NCBI RefSeq assembly: GCF_013256625.1
Contig: NZ_CP053908.1
Span: 3,348,001-3,412,000 of the forward strand
Direction: 5' to 3'
Length of the DNA: 64,000 nt
Origin: Hymenobacter sp. BRD128
GTDB taxonomy: Bacteria; Bacteroidota; Bacteroidia; Cytophagales; Hymenobacteraceae
Shown here: one piece after another, positions 52,116 to 61,292 of the stretch
Numbering within the stretch: the stretch's first letter is position 1
Layout: each line of letters opens with the position of its first letter
Made by a program: the position numbers and the translations under genes
The notes under the pieces: generated by a model
Database searches by the model: none
The model's input: the letters and a program-made list of their open reading frames with translations, nothing else
Told to the model about the DNA's origin: nothing

Positions 52116-53534
52116 ATGGCCGGTAGTGCTATCATCGACAACCCCTCGGCGCTGCGCGTGAAGCCCCGCCTGAGCTTCTGGCAAATCTGGAACATGAGCT
52201 TCGGCTTTCTGGGCATCCAGTTTGGCTTTGCCCTCCAGAATGGCAATATGAGCCGCATCTTCGAAACGATGGGTGCCAAAGAAGACCAGCTAGCCTTTCT
52301 GTGGCTGGCGGCGCCCACCACCGGCCTGCTCATTCAGCCCATTATCGGCTACCTCTCCGACCGCACCTGGAGCCCGCGCTGGGGCCGGCGGCGACCATTT
52401 TTCCTGGTGGGCGCGCTGTGCGCCTCGCTAGCCCTGCTGGTGATGCCCCACGTATCGGCCCTCTGGATGGCGGCCGGCATGCTCTGGATTATGGATTCGA
52501 GCATCAACATCTCGATGGAGCCGTTTCGGGCACTGGTCGGCGATATGCTGCCCAGCAACCAGCGCACCACGGGCTTCGGCGCCCAAACGTTCTTTATCGG
52601 CATCGGGGCCGTGGTGGGGTCGCTATTACCTTATATTTTCACCAACTGGCTGCACTTCAGTAATGTGGCGCCGGCCGGCGAGATTTCGCCTTCGCTGAAA
52701 TACGCCTTTTATACCGGCGGCATTGTGTATTTTCTGGCGGTGCTCTGGACGGTTATCCGGACCCGCGAATACCCGCCCGAAAACCTGGCTGAGTTTGAAG
52801 CTGAGAAGGCTCGCACCGCCGGCTTCTGGCACGGCATCCAGGAGTCGTTTGCGGGCATTGCCGACATGCCCCGCACTATGCGGCAGCTGGCGGTGGTGCA
52901 GTTTTTTAGCTGGCTAGCCCTGTTTTCGATGTGGATTTATGCCACGCCGGCCATCACGAGCCACATCTATCACACCAGCGATACTACCTCAAAAATCTAC
53001 AACGAAGGAGCCGACTGGGTGAACGTGTGCTTTTCCGTCTACAACGGCATTTCGGCGCTGGCGGCGCTGGCGCTGCCCGTTATTGCGCGCGCCACGAGCC
53101 GGCGCGTCACGCACCTGCTCTGCCTCACGGCGGGCGGCCTGGGGCTGATTTCCATCTACTTTATTCAAAACCCCCAGTTGTTGCTGCTATCGATGGTGGG
53201 TGTGGGCGTGGCCTGGGCCAGCATTCTGAGCATTCCCTACGCCATGCTGGCCGGCGCGCTGCCGTCGAATAAAATGGGCTACTACATGGGCGTGTTCAAC
53301 TTCTTCATCGTGCTGCCCCAGATGCTGGCCAGCGTCACGCTGGGTTTCTTCACAAAGCATCTGTTTCACAACGACTCCTCGCTCACGCTCGTGCTCGGCG
53401 GCGGCTCGATGATACTTTCGGGCCTACTCACCCTGCGCGTGCACGACGCCGACGACATTCGCCTCCCCAACAACATGACGCCCGCCGAAAACCTGGCCTA
53501 CGACGTGCTGGCCAGCAGTAACCCGAACGTATAG
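52116..53534 (+). CDS. MFS sugar transporter (SLC45/maltose-type)
   Basis: A 472-residue protein with twelve hydrophobic helices. The loop 2-3 motif is GYLSDRTWSPRWGRRRPFF, and the next helix continues with MDSSINISMEPFRALVGDMLP. This is the SLC45/GPH-like sugar-cation symporter pattern and, with two amylases upstream, maltose or maltodextrin is the likely cargo. Start ATG at 52116 lies 69 nt after the amylase stop. A terminator follows. Confidence 0.9.
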   Translation: MAGSAIIDNPSALRVKPRLSFWQIWNMSFGFLGIQFGFALQNGNMSRIFETMGAKEDQLAFLWLAAPTTGLLIQPIIGYLSDRTWSPRWGRRRPFFLVGALCASLALLVMPHVSALWMAAGMLWIMDSSINISMEPFRALVGDMLPSNQRTTGFGAQTFFIGIGAVVGSLLPYIFTNWLHFSNVAPAGEISPSLKYAFYTGGIVYFLAVLWTVIRTREYPPENLAEFEAEKARTAGFWHGIQESFAGIADMPRTMRQLAVVQFFSWLALFSMWIYATPAITSHIYHTSDTTSKIYNEGADWVNVCFSVYNGISALAALALPVIARATSRRVTHLLCLTAGGLGLISIYFIQNPQLLLLSMVGVGVAWASILSIPYAMLAGALPSNKMGYYMGVFNFFIVLPQMLASVTLGFFTKHLFHNDSSLTLVLGGGSMILSGLLTLRVHDADDIRLPNNMTPAENLAYDVLASSNPNV

Positions 53535-53551
53535 CGTCATTCACTCCGAAG

Positions 53552-53581
53552 AAAGCCCGACCTTACTGGCGGGCTTTTTTT
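53552..53581. terminator. Bidirectional terminator
   Basis: AAAGCCCG pairs with CGGGCTTT across 10 nt and is followed by T7. It lies between the transporter and the convergent phosphohydrolase gene. Confidence 0.85.
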
Positions 53582-53588
53582 ACGCTTG

Positions 53589-54596
53589 TTACTCGTCGTG
53601 GCCCGGCAGCGCTACGCTGGGCACCACGCTGGCGGCCTTCGTTTCATAGGCGGCTTGCAGCTGCGCGGCTGCCGAGGGCTGCTGGTCCAACCCGGTTAAA
53701 TCGGGCTGGCCGGCATCGACCCAGGCCGTGTACCAGAACGCGCCGATGAGCCGCGCCGCGTAGCGCAGCTGGCGCTCGACCTGCCCCCCTAGCCGCCGGT
53801 GATACGCCAGGCTGAACTCGCGCGAGTAGACCCGGATGGTCTGGTTGCCGCGCTGCTCGTAGCTGAATTTGCGGTCCTCGCTTAGCTCACCCGACACGAG
53901 CCGCTCCATCTGAAACACCGAATCGACGGCCGCGTGGGCGCGGGCCACGGCCGCCCAGGCGGCCTCGGTGGGCTGCTCCAGGTACGGCGCCTGGCCGGTA
54001 AGCAGGTCGTAGTCGGCGGCTTGCAGCTCGGGCAGGCGCGACTCCCAGAGCGCGTGGATGCCGCGCTGGTTGGTAAGCTGGCCGTTATAGTTGCGGGTGG
54101 TGTGCAGCGGCACGCAGACATCAGCCACGTAGTGGCCCAGGTCAGCAGCCAGGTACAGAATGCGGTCAGTATCGCCGGCCTGGAAGGCGGCCGTGAGCTG
54201 GCTTTTCATGCTAGCCACCTGCCAGGGCACCATGCCGTGGTGCAGCAGCGAGTCTTCGCCGCCCACCAGGGCCACCGCGTCGGCGTAGGCGCGGGGCAGG
54301 CCGTGGCGCGTGAGGGCGCTGTCGCCGTACACGTCCACGTCCATAAAGTGGCGCGGCGCTTCGGTGGGCACCACCGTGCGCCGCGAATCGGGCCGGGTGG
54401 CGTTGTTGGTAAGGTAGTCAATGTTGGCCTTAAAAAACGGCAGCATCTCGGGCGGCAGCGTGTACACGGCCAGTCGATTCAGCAGCCGGTGGCCGAAGAA
54501 GCCCCACGCCCGCGCCGGCGCGGGCCGGGCTAGCCAGCAGGCCAGGGCTAGCAGCAGGCACCGTTTACCCAGCTTAAAGCGCAGCAGTTTGCTCAT
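53589..54596 (-). CDS. Secreted S1/P1 nuclease / zinc-dependent phospholipase C-like protein
   Basis: A 335-residue protein with a signal peptide that should be cut before the Trp of ARA-WGFFGHRLLN, giving the N-terminal Trp zinc ligand typical of the S1/P1-phospholipase C superfamily. Other candidate ligands are the His/Asp residues in DLGHYVADVCVPLHTT, RHFMDVDVYGD and GIHALWESRLP. It is an extracytoplasmic phosphodiesterase; nucleic acid or lipid may be the substrate. ATG at 54596 is chosen over a longer frame. Confidence 0.88.
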   Translation of the reverse strand: MSKLLRFKLGKRCLLLALACWLARPAPARAWGFFGHRLLNRLAVYTLPPEMLPFFKANIDYLTNNATRPDSRRTVVPTEAPRHFMDVDVYGDSALTRHGLPRAYADAVALVGGEDSLLHHGMVPWQVASMKSQLTAAFQAGDTDRILYLAADLGHYVADVCVPLHTTRNYNGQLTNQRGIHALWESRLPELQAADYDLLTGQAPYLEQPTEAAWAAVARAHAAVDSVFQMERLVSGELSEDRKFSYEQRGNQTIRVYSREFSLAYHRRLGGQVERQLRYAARLIGAFWYTAWVDAGQPDLTGLDQQPSAAAQLQAAYETKAASVVPSVALPGHDE

Positions 54597-54631
54597 AAAA
54601 GAATACTTCCGTGAATAAACCAGCAAGTAAC

Positions 54632-54667
54632 AAAAAAAGCCGGTATATCTGACGATATACCGGCTTT
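54632..54667 (-). terminator. Terminator after def
   Basis: AAAGCCGGTATAT pairs with ATATACCGGCTTT across 6 nt. Read on the minus strand it ends in a T run, so it stops the ruvX-def transcript. Confidence 0.88.
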
Positions 54668-54694
54668 GTCAGCAAGCTGCTTTCCGCTTGCACT

Positions 54695-55312
54695 CTAGCG
54701 GCGCCCGCTGGTCGCAAATTTCATGCGGTAGTCGTGCTTCACATCGCCCTTGCTGATGCGGGCCAGCCGGCCTTTCAGCAGCTGCTTTTTAAAAGCTGAA
54801 AGCTTGTCGGTGAACAAGATACCTTCGAGGTGGTCGTATTCATGCTGAATAATACGGGCCGCCATGCCACTAAATGCTTCCTCGTGCACCTGGCGGTTTT
54901 CGTCCTCGTAGCGCAGCACGATATTGGGGCAGCGGCTCACCAGCTCGCGCACGCCGGGAATGCTCAGGCAGCCTTCCTCGAAGCCCCAGGGCTCGCCGGT
55001 TTCGCTCAGCATCTGGGGGTTGATAAAGGCGCGCTTAATGGGCATTTCCTGGATTTCGTCGGGCGCGGCTACTTCTACGGGCTCGTCCTCGTCGTCCTCA
55101 TCGGGGCCCAGCATGGGGCCCGAGTCCATCACAAACAGGCGCACGGCGCGCCCGATTTGCGGCGCGGCCAGCCCCACGCCGTGGGCCGAGTACATGGTTT
55201 CGAACATATCCTCCACCAGCTTTTGTAGCTCAGCGGCGGGCAGGTCGGCGGGCAGGTCTTTGGCGAGGGTTTTGAGAACGGGGTCGCCGATGGCAACAAT
55301 CGGGAGAATCAT
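54695..55312 (-). CDS. def: Peptide deformylase
   Basis: A 205-residue metalloenzyme that removes the N-formyl group from nascent proteins. The three motifs are all present: GVGLAAPQIG, EGCLSIPG (metal Cys) and QHEYDHLEG (two metal His and the catalytic Glu). An acidic insert (GPDEDDEDEPVEVAAPDEIQ) between motifs I and II is larger than usual but common in this clade. It starts right after the ruvX stop codon. Confidence 0.97.
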   Translation of the reverse strand: MILPIVAIGDPVLKTLAKDLPADLPAAELQKLVEDMFETMYSAHGVGLAAPQIGRAVRLFVMDSGPMLGPDEDDEDEPVEVAAPDEIQEMPIKRAFINPQMLSETGEPWGFEEGCLSIPGVRELVSRCPNIVLRYEDENRQVHEEAFSGMAARIIQHEYDHLEGILFTDKLSAFKKQLLKGRLARISKGDVKHDYRMKFATSGRR

Positions 55313-55744
55313 TTAACGTAGGGGGGATTCTAGAAATGACTGAAGAATAAGCGCCGCGCTCACCTTATCGACGGTGGCTTTGTCCTGGCGGGCCTTGCGG
55401 CCCAGGCCACCGGCCAGCATGGCCTGCTTGGCTAGCCGTGAAGTAAAGCGCTCGTCGATTTCGTGGACGGCCAGCTCGGGCAGCTCGCGGCGCAGGCGGC
55501 GCAGCAGACCCACCACGGCGCTGGTCGAGTCGGTGGGCTCGTTGAGCAGGGTGCGGGGCATGCCCACCACCACGGCCGCCAGCGGCTCGCGCCGATGGTA
55601 GTCGAGCACAAATTTTACCAAATCCTGGCTGTGAATGGTGTCGAGCGGCGACGCAATAAGCTGGAGCGGGTCGGTAATGGCCAGGCCCACCCGCTTGTGG
55701 CCGTAGTCGATAGCCAGAATGCGGCCGGTAGCGGGAGTAGACAT
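55313..55744 (-). CDS. ruvX: Putative pre-16S rRNA nuclease / Holliday junction resolvase RuvX (YqgF)
   Basis: A 143-residue RNase H-fold nuclease. GRILAIDYGHKRVGLAITD near the start holds the first catalytic Asp; VVGMPRTLLNEPTDS and HEIDERFTSRLA hold the remaining acidic residues, and KATVDKVSAALILQSFLE closes the fold. I chose the ATG at 55744; the longer frame upstream is non-coding. A TATCTTTG -7 box lies 20 nt upstream. It forms a tight operon with def. Confidence 0.94.
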   Translation of the reverse strand: MSTPATGRILAIDYGHKRVGLAITDPLQLIASPLDTIHSQDLVKFVLDYHRREPLAAVVVGMPRTLLNEPTDSTSAVVGLLRRLRRELPELAVHEIDERFTSRLAKQAMLAGGLGRKARQDKATVDKVSAALILQSFLESPLR

Positions 55745-55764
55745 AAAGCAGGCGCAGTAAACCA

Positions 55765-55772
55765 CAAAGATA
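55765..55772 (-). promoter_or_regulatory. Candidate -7 element of the ruvX-def operon
   Basis: The minus strand reads TATCTTTG, a perfect -7 box. The leader would be about 15 nt. No -33 box is visible. Confidence 0.55.
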
Positions 55773-55935
55773 CGGCCCGGCCGCAGGGCTAGCGGCGAGC
55801 AGGCTGGCCTTTGTGCTCGCCTAACCCCTGCGCCAGGCAACAGGTATTTTTGCCTTTTACCAAGAAAATGTGTGGGCCTAGGCAGAAAGCAATCAACTTA
55901 GTGGGTCAGGCCCATCACTTCTGCCTGGCGCGTGA

Positions 55936-55943
55936 TAAATTTG
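55936..55943 (+). promoter_or_regulatory. Candidate -7 element of the S41 peptidase gene
   Basis: TAAATTTG is a perfect fit to TAnnTTTG, about 60 nt before the ATG. No -33 TTTG is evident. Confidence 0.45.
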
Positions 55944-56002
55944 ACTGAGCAATAGCCTTTTCTGCTTGTTGATTTAAACTTATACACCCAGCGGATTCGC
56001 TT

Positions 56003-57688
56003 ATGCCTGCCCCGTTGCCATCGCCCCGCGATGATTCTGCTACTGCCCCGGCGCCGGTTCGCCGCGGCCGGGGGTACCGCCTGGCGCTGCTGCCGCTGCT
56101 CACCTTGGGCCTTGGTATTATCTTGGGTACCAATCCGTTTCGCCCTCATACCGAAAACCCCGACGCGACGGCCAGGGGCTACCTGCGCTACAAGGAAATC
56201 CTGACTGCCATCGACCGCGACTACGTCGATTCGGTCGACGCCGATGGGCTCACCAACTATGCCGTGGCGCAGCTGCTGGGCAAGCTCGACCCGCACTCGG
56301 TGTACATCCCGGCCAAGGACCGCGAGCAGGTCGATGCCTTCCTGCAAAGCAGCTTCGACGGGGTGGGGCTCGATTTTAACTTTTTCCGGGATACGGCCAC
56401 CGTCGTGACGACCCTGCCGGGCGGCCCGGCCGAGGCCGCCGGCCTGCTGCCCGGCGACCAGGTACTGCGCGTGGGTACGCAACCGGTGGCCGGGGCGCAC
56501 CTCAGCACGACGCAGCTAACCCAGCTGCTGCGCGGGGTCAAGGGCAGCAGCCTGACCTTGCTCGTGGCGCGGCCGGGCCAGCCGCAGTCCCTGGCCGTGC
56601 GCCTCAACCGGGGCCGCCTGCCCAATGCGTCGGTAGAGCCGGGGGTACTATTGGAAGACGGCCAGACGGGGTATATTAAAGTGAACCGCTTCGCGGCCAA
56701 TACCTACGAAGAATTTAAAACCCAGCTGGCCGACTTGCAGCGCCAAGGCCTGAAGCGGCTGGTGCTCGACCTGCGCGGCAACCCCGGCGGCTACCTCGAC
56801 CGCGCCACTAGGCTAGCCGACGAATTTATTGCGGGCTCGCGCAAAATCGTGTACACCGCCGGCAAAGACGAGCAGTATGCCACCCAGACCTATGCCCACG
56901 TGGCCGGCGACTGGGAGCAACAGCCGCTGGTGGTGCTGGTGGATGAGAACAGCGCCTCGGCCGCCGAGGTGCTGGCCGGTGCGCTGCAAGACCACGACCG
57001 CGCCCTGCTGGTGGGCCGCCGCACCTTCGGCAAGGGCTTGGTGCAGCAGCCAATCGCGTTGCAGGAAGGCGGCGAGCTGCGCCTCACGGTGGCGCGCTAC
57101 TACACGCCGGTGGGCCGGTGCATTCAGAAGCCTTACGGTGCCGACCGCGCCAGCTACAACCGCGAGCTGACCGAACGCCAGCAGCGCGGCGAATTGAACT
57201 CGGCCGACAGCGTGCACTTTGCCGCTGGGCAGCGCTTTCGCACCGACCACGGCCGGGTGGTGTACGGCGGTGGCGGCATCATGCCCGACATCTTTGTGGC
57301 CCGCGATACGCTGCTGCACTCGGCTTATTACGCTAAGCTGCAACACGTAGGTGCCGTGTGGGCCTACGCGCTAGCCTTCTACCAGCAGCACAAGACCGAG
57401 CTGGCGGGCCTACGCTTTGCGCAGTACCAGGCGGTATTTCGCGTTACCGATACCGAGCTTGATGGCCTGGTGCGCACGGCAGCGCTGGCCGGCCTGCGGC
57501 CCGACCCGGTGGCGCTACGCCGCTGCGCGCCGGCCCTGCGCAGCTACCTCAAGGCCTGCATCGCGCGCAGTGCCTACGGCGCTGAAGCTGGCCGCGCCGT
57601 GCTGCGCGATACCGACCTGGAGCTTCAGCAGGCGCTACACGTGGTGCAGGATAGCACCGCGCAGCTGGCCCTGCTTGGAGGGAAATAA
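56003..57688 (+). CDS. S41 family C-terminal processing peptidase
   Basis: A 561-residue serine protease with an N-terminal membrane anchor (LALLPLLTLGLGIILG, residues 27-42), a PDZ domain (about 105-200) and the S41 core. The nucleophile Ser is in ENSASAAEV and the general-base Lys is in FGKGLVQQ. It probably works in the periplasm on envelope proteins. A C-terminal 150-residue extension follows the core. The stop codon lies inside the hairpin at 57684. Confidence 0.93.
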   Translation: MPAPLPSPRDDSATAPAPVRRGRGYRLALLPLLTLGLGIILGTNPFRPHTENPDATARGYLRYKEILTAIDRDYVDSVDADGLTNYAVAQLLGKLDPHSVYIPAKDREQVDAFLQSSFDGVGLDFNFFRDTATVVTTLPGGPAEAAGLLPGDQVLRVGTQPVAGAHLSTTQLTQLLRGVKGSSLTLLVARPGQPQSLAVRLNRGRLPNASVEPGVLLEDGQTGYIKVNRFAANTYEEFKTQLADLQRQGLKRLVLDLRGNPGGYLDRATRLADEFIAGSRKIVYTAGKDEQYATQTYAHVAGDWEQQPLVVLVDENSASAAEVLAGALQDHDRALLVGRRTFGKGLVQQPIALQEGGELRLTVARYYTPVGRCIQKPYGADRASYNRELTERQQRGELNSADSVHFAAGQRFRTDHGRVVYGGGGIMPDIFVARDTLLHSAYYAKLQHVGAVWAYALAFYQQHKTELAGLRFAQYQAVFRVTDTELDGLVRTAALAGLRPDPVALRRCAPALRSYLKACIARSAYGAEAGRAVLRDTDLELQQALHVVQDSTAQLALLGGK

Positions 57689-57735
57689 CCCGCATTATCC
57701 TGCTTCGCAAGCTCAGCAGGATAATGCGGGTTATT
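57684..57735. terminator. Perfect 21-bp hairpin, bidirectional terminator
   Basis: Arms 57684-57704 and 57715-57735 are a perfect inverted repeat with a 10-nt loop (TCGCAAGCTC). It begins inside the S41 stop codon and ends 9 nt before the stop of the convergent gene. It shares the GCTCAGCAGGA motif with the repeats at 34952. Confidence 0.88.
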
Positions 57736-57743
57736 TTTCAGCT

Positions 57744-58481
57744 CTATTTCGCCACCGCTACCCGATTGTAGTAATCCAGTATCTTGGCCACCTCGGTCGG
57801 CTGGTCGAAGCGCAGGTGGCGGCCAGTGGCAAAGGTGCGGACCTCCGTAGCGCGGCTGCCGCAGAGGCGCAGCACGGCGGCTTCGGTCAATTCCAGGGGG
57901 CGCAGCGGCTCGGTGGTGACGGTGCCAGGACCGGCCACCAGCACCTGGGTGAGGCCCGCCGGCGCGGCCGCTACAGGCAGCCAGGCCAGCAGCAGCGGCC
58001 CCGAATCGATAGAAGTCAATACCTCAACTGCCTCACGGCGGGTGCCTTGCCGGCCTTCCTGCACCAGCCGGGCCCGGTAGCGACGCACGCCGGGCGCGGC
58101 GCCCGGGCTGCCGGCCGGCGGTATGTCATCTTCGGTGCCCAGGTCGAAGCCGCGCACGGCGGCTAGCGGCCAGTAGTGGGTGCTGTCGGCTTGCATCGAG
58201 TCCTGCACCTGCACCACGCGCTGGCCCACGTGGTAGCGCAGGCCGAGCACCAGAACGCGGCGGCCATCGAGGGGGCGCAGGTAGCCCGCTTCGTAAGTGC
58301 CTTTGTTGAGAAATTCGGTTGAGTGCTGGTTGGTCGCCGCGCGGGTACGCAGGCTGGCCGCCGGGGTATTAGCTTCGCGGTAGAGGGTGCGGCTAGGGTC
58401 GGTGCCGCCCAAGTGGCTGGCCTGGGCCTGGGCAGTGGTGTAACCCGCCGCCACCAGCAACGTGAGAAATAGTGCGTTCAC
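57744..58481 (-). CDS. Secreted hypothetical protein
   Basis: A 245-residue protein with a signal peptide (cleavage near TTAQA). The mature part has YEAGYLRPLDGRRVLVLGLRYH and SIDSGPLLLAWLPVAAAPAGL; no family is recognised. The only possible start is a GTG at 58481, because an in-frame stop precedes it. A good housekeeping promoter lies about 30-60 nt upstream. Confidence 0.75.
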   Translation of the reverse strand: MNALFLTLLVAAGYTTAQAQASHLGGTDPSRTLYREANTPAASLRTRAATNQHSTEFLNKGTYEAGYLRPLDGRRVLVLGLRYHVGQRVVQVQDSMQADSTHYWPLAAVRGFDLGTEDDIPPAGSPGAAPGVRRYRARLVQEGRQGTRREAVEVLTSIDSGPLLLAWLPVAAAPAGLTQVLVAGPGTVTTEPLRPLELTEAAVLRLCGSRATEVRTFATGRHLRFDQPTEVAKILDYYNRVAVAK

Positions 58482-58510
58482 TTACTTGCAGAAAAGAGAG
58501 ATTATGGCCG

Positions 58511-58539
58511 CAAAGATAAGTAGCCACACAGCCGCTCAA
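58511..58539 (-). promoter_or_regulatory. Housekeeping promoter of the secreted hypothetical gene
   Basis: On the minus strand TTG (58537-58539), 18 nt, TATCTTTG (58511-58518). Spacing and boxes fit the Bacteroidota consensus. Confidence 0.65.
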
Positions 58540-58550
58540 CTGCCTAATGG

Positions 58551-60110
58551 CTAGCGGTTGCGGCCGTACTGCTCGTGGCTGCTCACCCAGTCGCTGCTGC
58601 TAATGGCGGCGCCCAGGCTCAGCTCGCCGGCCAGCACCACGCCGGCCACTATCTCGGCAAACTTATAGACCGTGCCCGGCCCCACGCAGCCCAGCATGCG
58701 CAGGCACTCATTCTGGGTGGCTAGCCCGGTGCCGCCGCCGTGGGTGGCCACGATGAGCGATGGGATGGTAATGTTAATGTACAAATCGCCCTCCTTCGTT
58801 ACCTCCGAATACAGCACGCCGGCGCTCGACTCACTCACGTTGGCCACGTCCTGGCCGGTGGCGATAAAGAGCGCCGTAATGCCGTTGGCCGAGTGCGCGC
58901 CGTTGTTGTTGGCCCCGCTCAGAAAAGCGCCCACATTGCTCACCTGCCCGTGGTAGGCCAGCTGCTCGGGCGTCACGCGCATGCGCTGCTGCAATACGTC
59001 GCGCCGAATCACCGCCTCGGCCACCACGCGCTTGCCGCGTGTGCGCATCACGTTTATCTGGCTAGCCTTCTTATCGGTAGCAAAGTTTGACTCGAGGTAA
59101 AAATGCCGAATGGGCGCGCCTTTGTAGTGCTCCAGAATCCAGGAGCACGCCGCGAAGGTGGCCCGGCCCACCATATTTTGCCCGGCCGCGTCGCCGGTCG
59201 AGAAGTTGAAGCGCAGAAAGGCAAACTTGTTGCTGAGGTAAGTATCAATGTATTGCAGCCTAGCCACGCGCGAGGTACTTTCGGCCTCGGGTCGAATGAG
59301 CTCCAGGCTCTCGGCTACCCAGCGGCCAAAGTCGCGGGCACCCCGCGCATCGTCAAACACGAATACCGGCGCGCGCTGCATGGCATCGCCGATAATGGTG
59401 CACTTCACGCCGCCGCACAGGTTGAGCACCTGCATACCGCGGTTGTAGCTGGCCACCAGCGTGCCCTCGGTAGTAGCCAGCGGGATAAGAAATTCGCCCT
59501 GCGCGTGCTCACCGTTCACGTGCAGCGGGCCGGCTAGCCCTACGGGCACCTGCGCCACGCCCACAAAGTGCTCGCAGTTGCCTTTGAGGGCGTGCGGGTC
59601 GAAGGAATAATTTTTTAAGTGCCGGAATTCCTGCTGGGTAAACTGCTCGGCAAAGCGCTGCCGGGCCTGAATGGCAGCCTCGGCATAATCGTCGTCGTCG
59701 GAGCGCGGGATACGCACGCGGCCATCCTGGCTCACAATGGCATCTTCGACCTCCACGCTCAGCTCGCCAAATGCATCGGTGCTAAATTGTGCCTGCAGCT
59801 GGTGCATGCCCTCGGCCAGGGCGGGCGTGTCGAGCACAAACGTGAGGACGCGGCCCACCGGCAGCTCTATAGCCTGGCCGTCGGGCCCAACGCTCGTCCC
59901 GGTTCGCACCTCGCCCCCGCCCAGGTCGAGCCGGATGCGGCTAGCCGCCACCACTACTTCGCCCAGTTTCACTTGCCGCAGGCCCGTGAGGCGCACCGTA
60001 TCAAGTCGATTTTTAATACTGAACGCCACCCCCTGGCCGTCGGGCAGGTTGTGCAGGCTGCCCCGGTTGTAGAGCAGCTTGAGAAGCATAGGGCTGGGGG
60101 TGAAAACCAT
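58551..60110 (-). CDS. Hydroxymethylglutaryl-CoA reductase (class I-like)
   Basis: A 519-residue enzyme of the mevalonate pathway. The catalytic set fits class I: Glu in LATTEGTLVASYNRG, Lys in NFATDKKASQINVM, Asp in TGQDVANVSESSAG, and the C-terminal His in SSHEQYGRN. GGVKCTIIGDAMQRAPVF belongs to the substrate domain. Residues 1-170 form an extra N-terminal beta-rich domain (VRLTGLRQVKLGEVVVAASRI) not seen in the bare catalytic enzymes. I chose ATG at 60110; 60089 (MLLKLLYNRG) is a good alternative. The open frame before it is not convincing. Confidence 0.92.
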   Translation of the reverse strand: MVFTPSPMLLKLLYNRGSLHNLPDGQGVAFSIKNRLDTVRLTGLRQVKLGEVVVAASRIRLDLGGGEVRTGTSVGPDGQAIELPVGRVLTFVLDTPALAEGMHQLQAQFSTDAFGELSVEVEDAIVSQDGRVRIPRSDDDDYAEAAIQARQRFAEQFTQQEFRHLKNYSFDPHALKGNCEHFVGVAQVPVGLAGPLHVNGEHAQGEFLIPLATTEGTLVASYNRGMQVLNLCGGVKCTIIGDAMQRAPVFVFDDARGARDFGRWVAESLELIRPEAESTSRVARLQYIDTYLSNKFAFLRFNFSTGDAAGQNMVGRATFAACSWILEHYKGAPIRHFYLESNFATDKKASQINVMRTRGKRVVAEAVIRRDVLQQRMRVTPEQLAYHGQVSNVGAFLSGANNNGAHSANGITALFIATGQDVANVSESSAGVLYSEVTKEGDLYINITIPSLIVATHGGGTGLATQNECLRMLGCVGPGTVYKFAEIVAGVVLAGELSLGAAISSSDWVSSHEQYGRNR

Positions 60111-60376
60111 AGCGTGGGTGGTAGAGGAGGTTAGCGGCAAACTGTAGCAGACGTACTCGGCACCAAATAACGCAAGTTTGTCCACAGTGGCTGGCTCGGC
60201 TAGGCGGCTCAACTGTATAATACAGGGCCAGAGTAAGTAAAAAGCAGTCAAAAGCGAGCCCTCGGCCTTCAAAACCTACGCCAACCGGCAAACTTCACTC
60301 CGCGTAAGGCGGTTATTGGCCGCGCGGTATAGCTAGCGGTTGCTGGCTGTTCCTTCTTTGCCGCGCCGTGCCAACG

Positions 60377-60384
60377 TATCTTTG
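60377..60384 (+). promoter_or_regulatory. Candidate -7 element of the PhyH gene
   Basis: TATCTTTG, a perfect -7 match, about 57 nt before the start codon. A TTTG lies 16 nt upstream, closer than ideal. Confidence 0.5.
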
Positions 60385-60440
60385 CCCTTTCATTTGAATT
60401 CCAGGGCGGCCGGAAATTATTTCCGCCAGCTTTTCCCTCT

Positions 60441-61256
60441 ATGGCATCTTTATCCGATTATCCGCGCTTCACCCTCGGCCAAGAGTTAACGGCCGAGCAG
60501 CGCGCCTTCTTTGCTAAAAACGGATTTCTGCACTTTCGTCCCTTTGCCTCGCCCGAGCAGGTGCAGTCCTACTTAAAAGCTACTCAGGATGTGCAAGCCA
60601 ACTGGCTAGCCCACCACGTGGAAAAAGTGAACGGCGTTCCGATTAAATACGGCAAGGATGTGGACGGCTCGTCCATCGTGCAGCGCTTCGCTTTTGCCTC
60701 GCAGCACAGCCCCGTGCTGCACGAACTGCTGCAAGACAAGCGTTTTGAGGCGCTGTTTCCCCTGCTGGAGATACAAGGCGGCCGCGTGGGTGAAAACGAG
60801 CGCGATGGCCTGGTAGTGAACCACTACGTGAACGTAGAAGGCTCCGAATTCAGCCAGATGGGCTGGCACACCGACTCGCTGCGCGACGTGTTTTACGGCA
60901 AGCGCATCCGGCCTATGCTCAACGTGGGCCTGCACCTCGACGGCACTAAGGCCACCAACGGCGGCCTGCGCGTGATACCCGGCACCCATCGCCAGGGCCT
61001 GGGCAAAATGCTGTTTCGCAAAAAGTACTACAAAGATGTGTACTACGACCCCAACGAAATAGCCATCGAAACCGAGCCCGGCGACCTCACCGTGCACGAT
61101 GGCCGCATGTGGCACCGCGTGGCGCAGTCGCCGCTGGTAGGCCCCGAGTCGCGCCGCCGCGTCATGTACGTGCCCATCATCGGGGGCAAGTATCAGCCCA
61201 AGAGCGAGGAGAGCCCCACGCCGTTTTACCTGCGCTTCCTGCACTTGGTCAAATAG
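60441..61256 (+). CDS. Phytanoyl-CoA dioxygenase (PhyH) family protein
   Basis: A 271-residue Fe(II)/2-oxoglutarate oxygenase. The HxD metal pair is in MGWHTDSLRD (near residue 143), the distal His is in DGRMWHRVAQ, and the 2-oxoglutarate Arg follows in ESRRRVMYV. The fold opens with ELTAEQRAFFAKNGFLHFRPF. The substrate is unknown. It is followed by a long inverted repeat and an SDR gene. Confidence 0.9.
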   Translation: MASLSDYPRFTLGQELTAEQRAFFAKNGFLHFRPFASPEQVQSYLKATQDVQANWLAHHVEKVNGVPIKYGKDVDGSSIVQRFAFASQHSPVLHELLQDKRFEALFPLLEIQGGRVGENERDGLVVNHYVNVEGSEFSQMGWHTDSLRDVFYGKRIRPMLNVGLHLDGTKATNGGLRVIPGTHRQGLGKMLFRKKYYKDVYYDPNEIAIETEPGDLTVHDGRMWHRVAQSPLVGPESRRRVMYVPIIGGKYQPKSEESPTPFYLRFLHLVK

Positions 61257-61292
61257 TTACTCCGCTAGCTTTTTAGTCAGCTTCAGCTTTGC

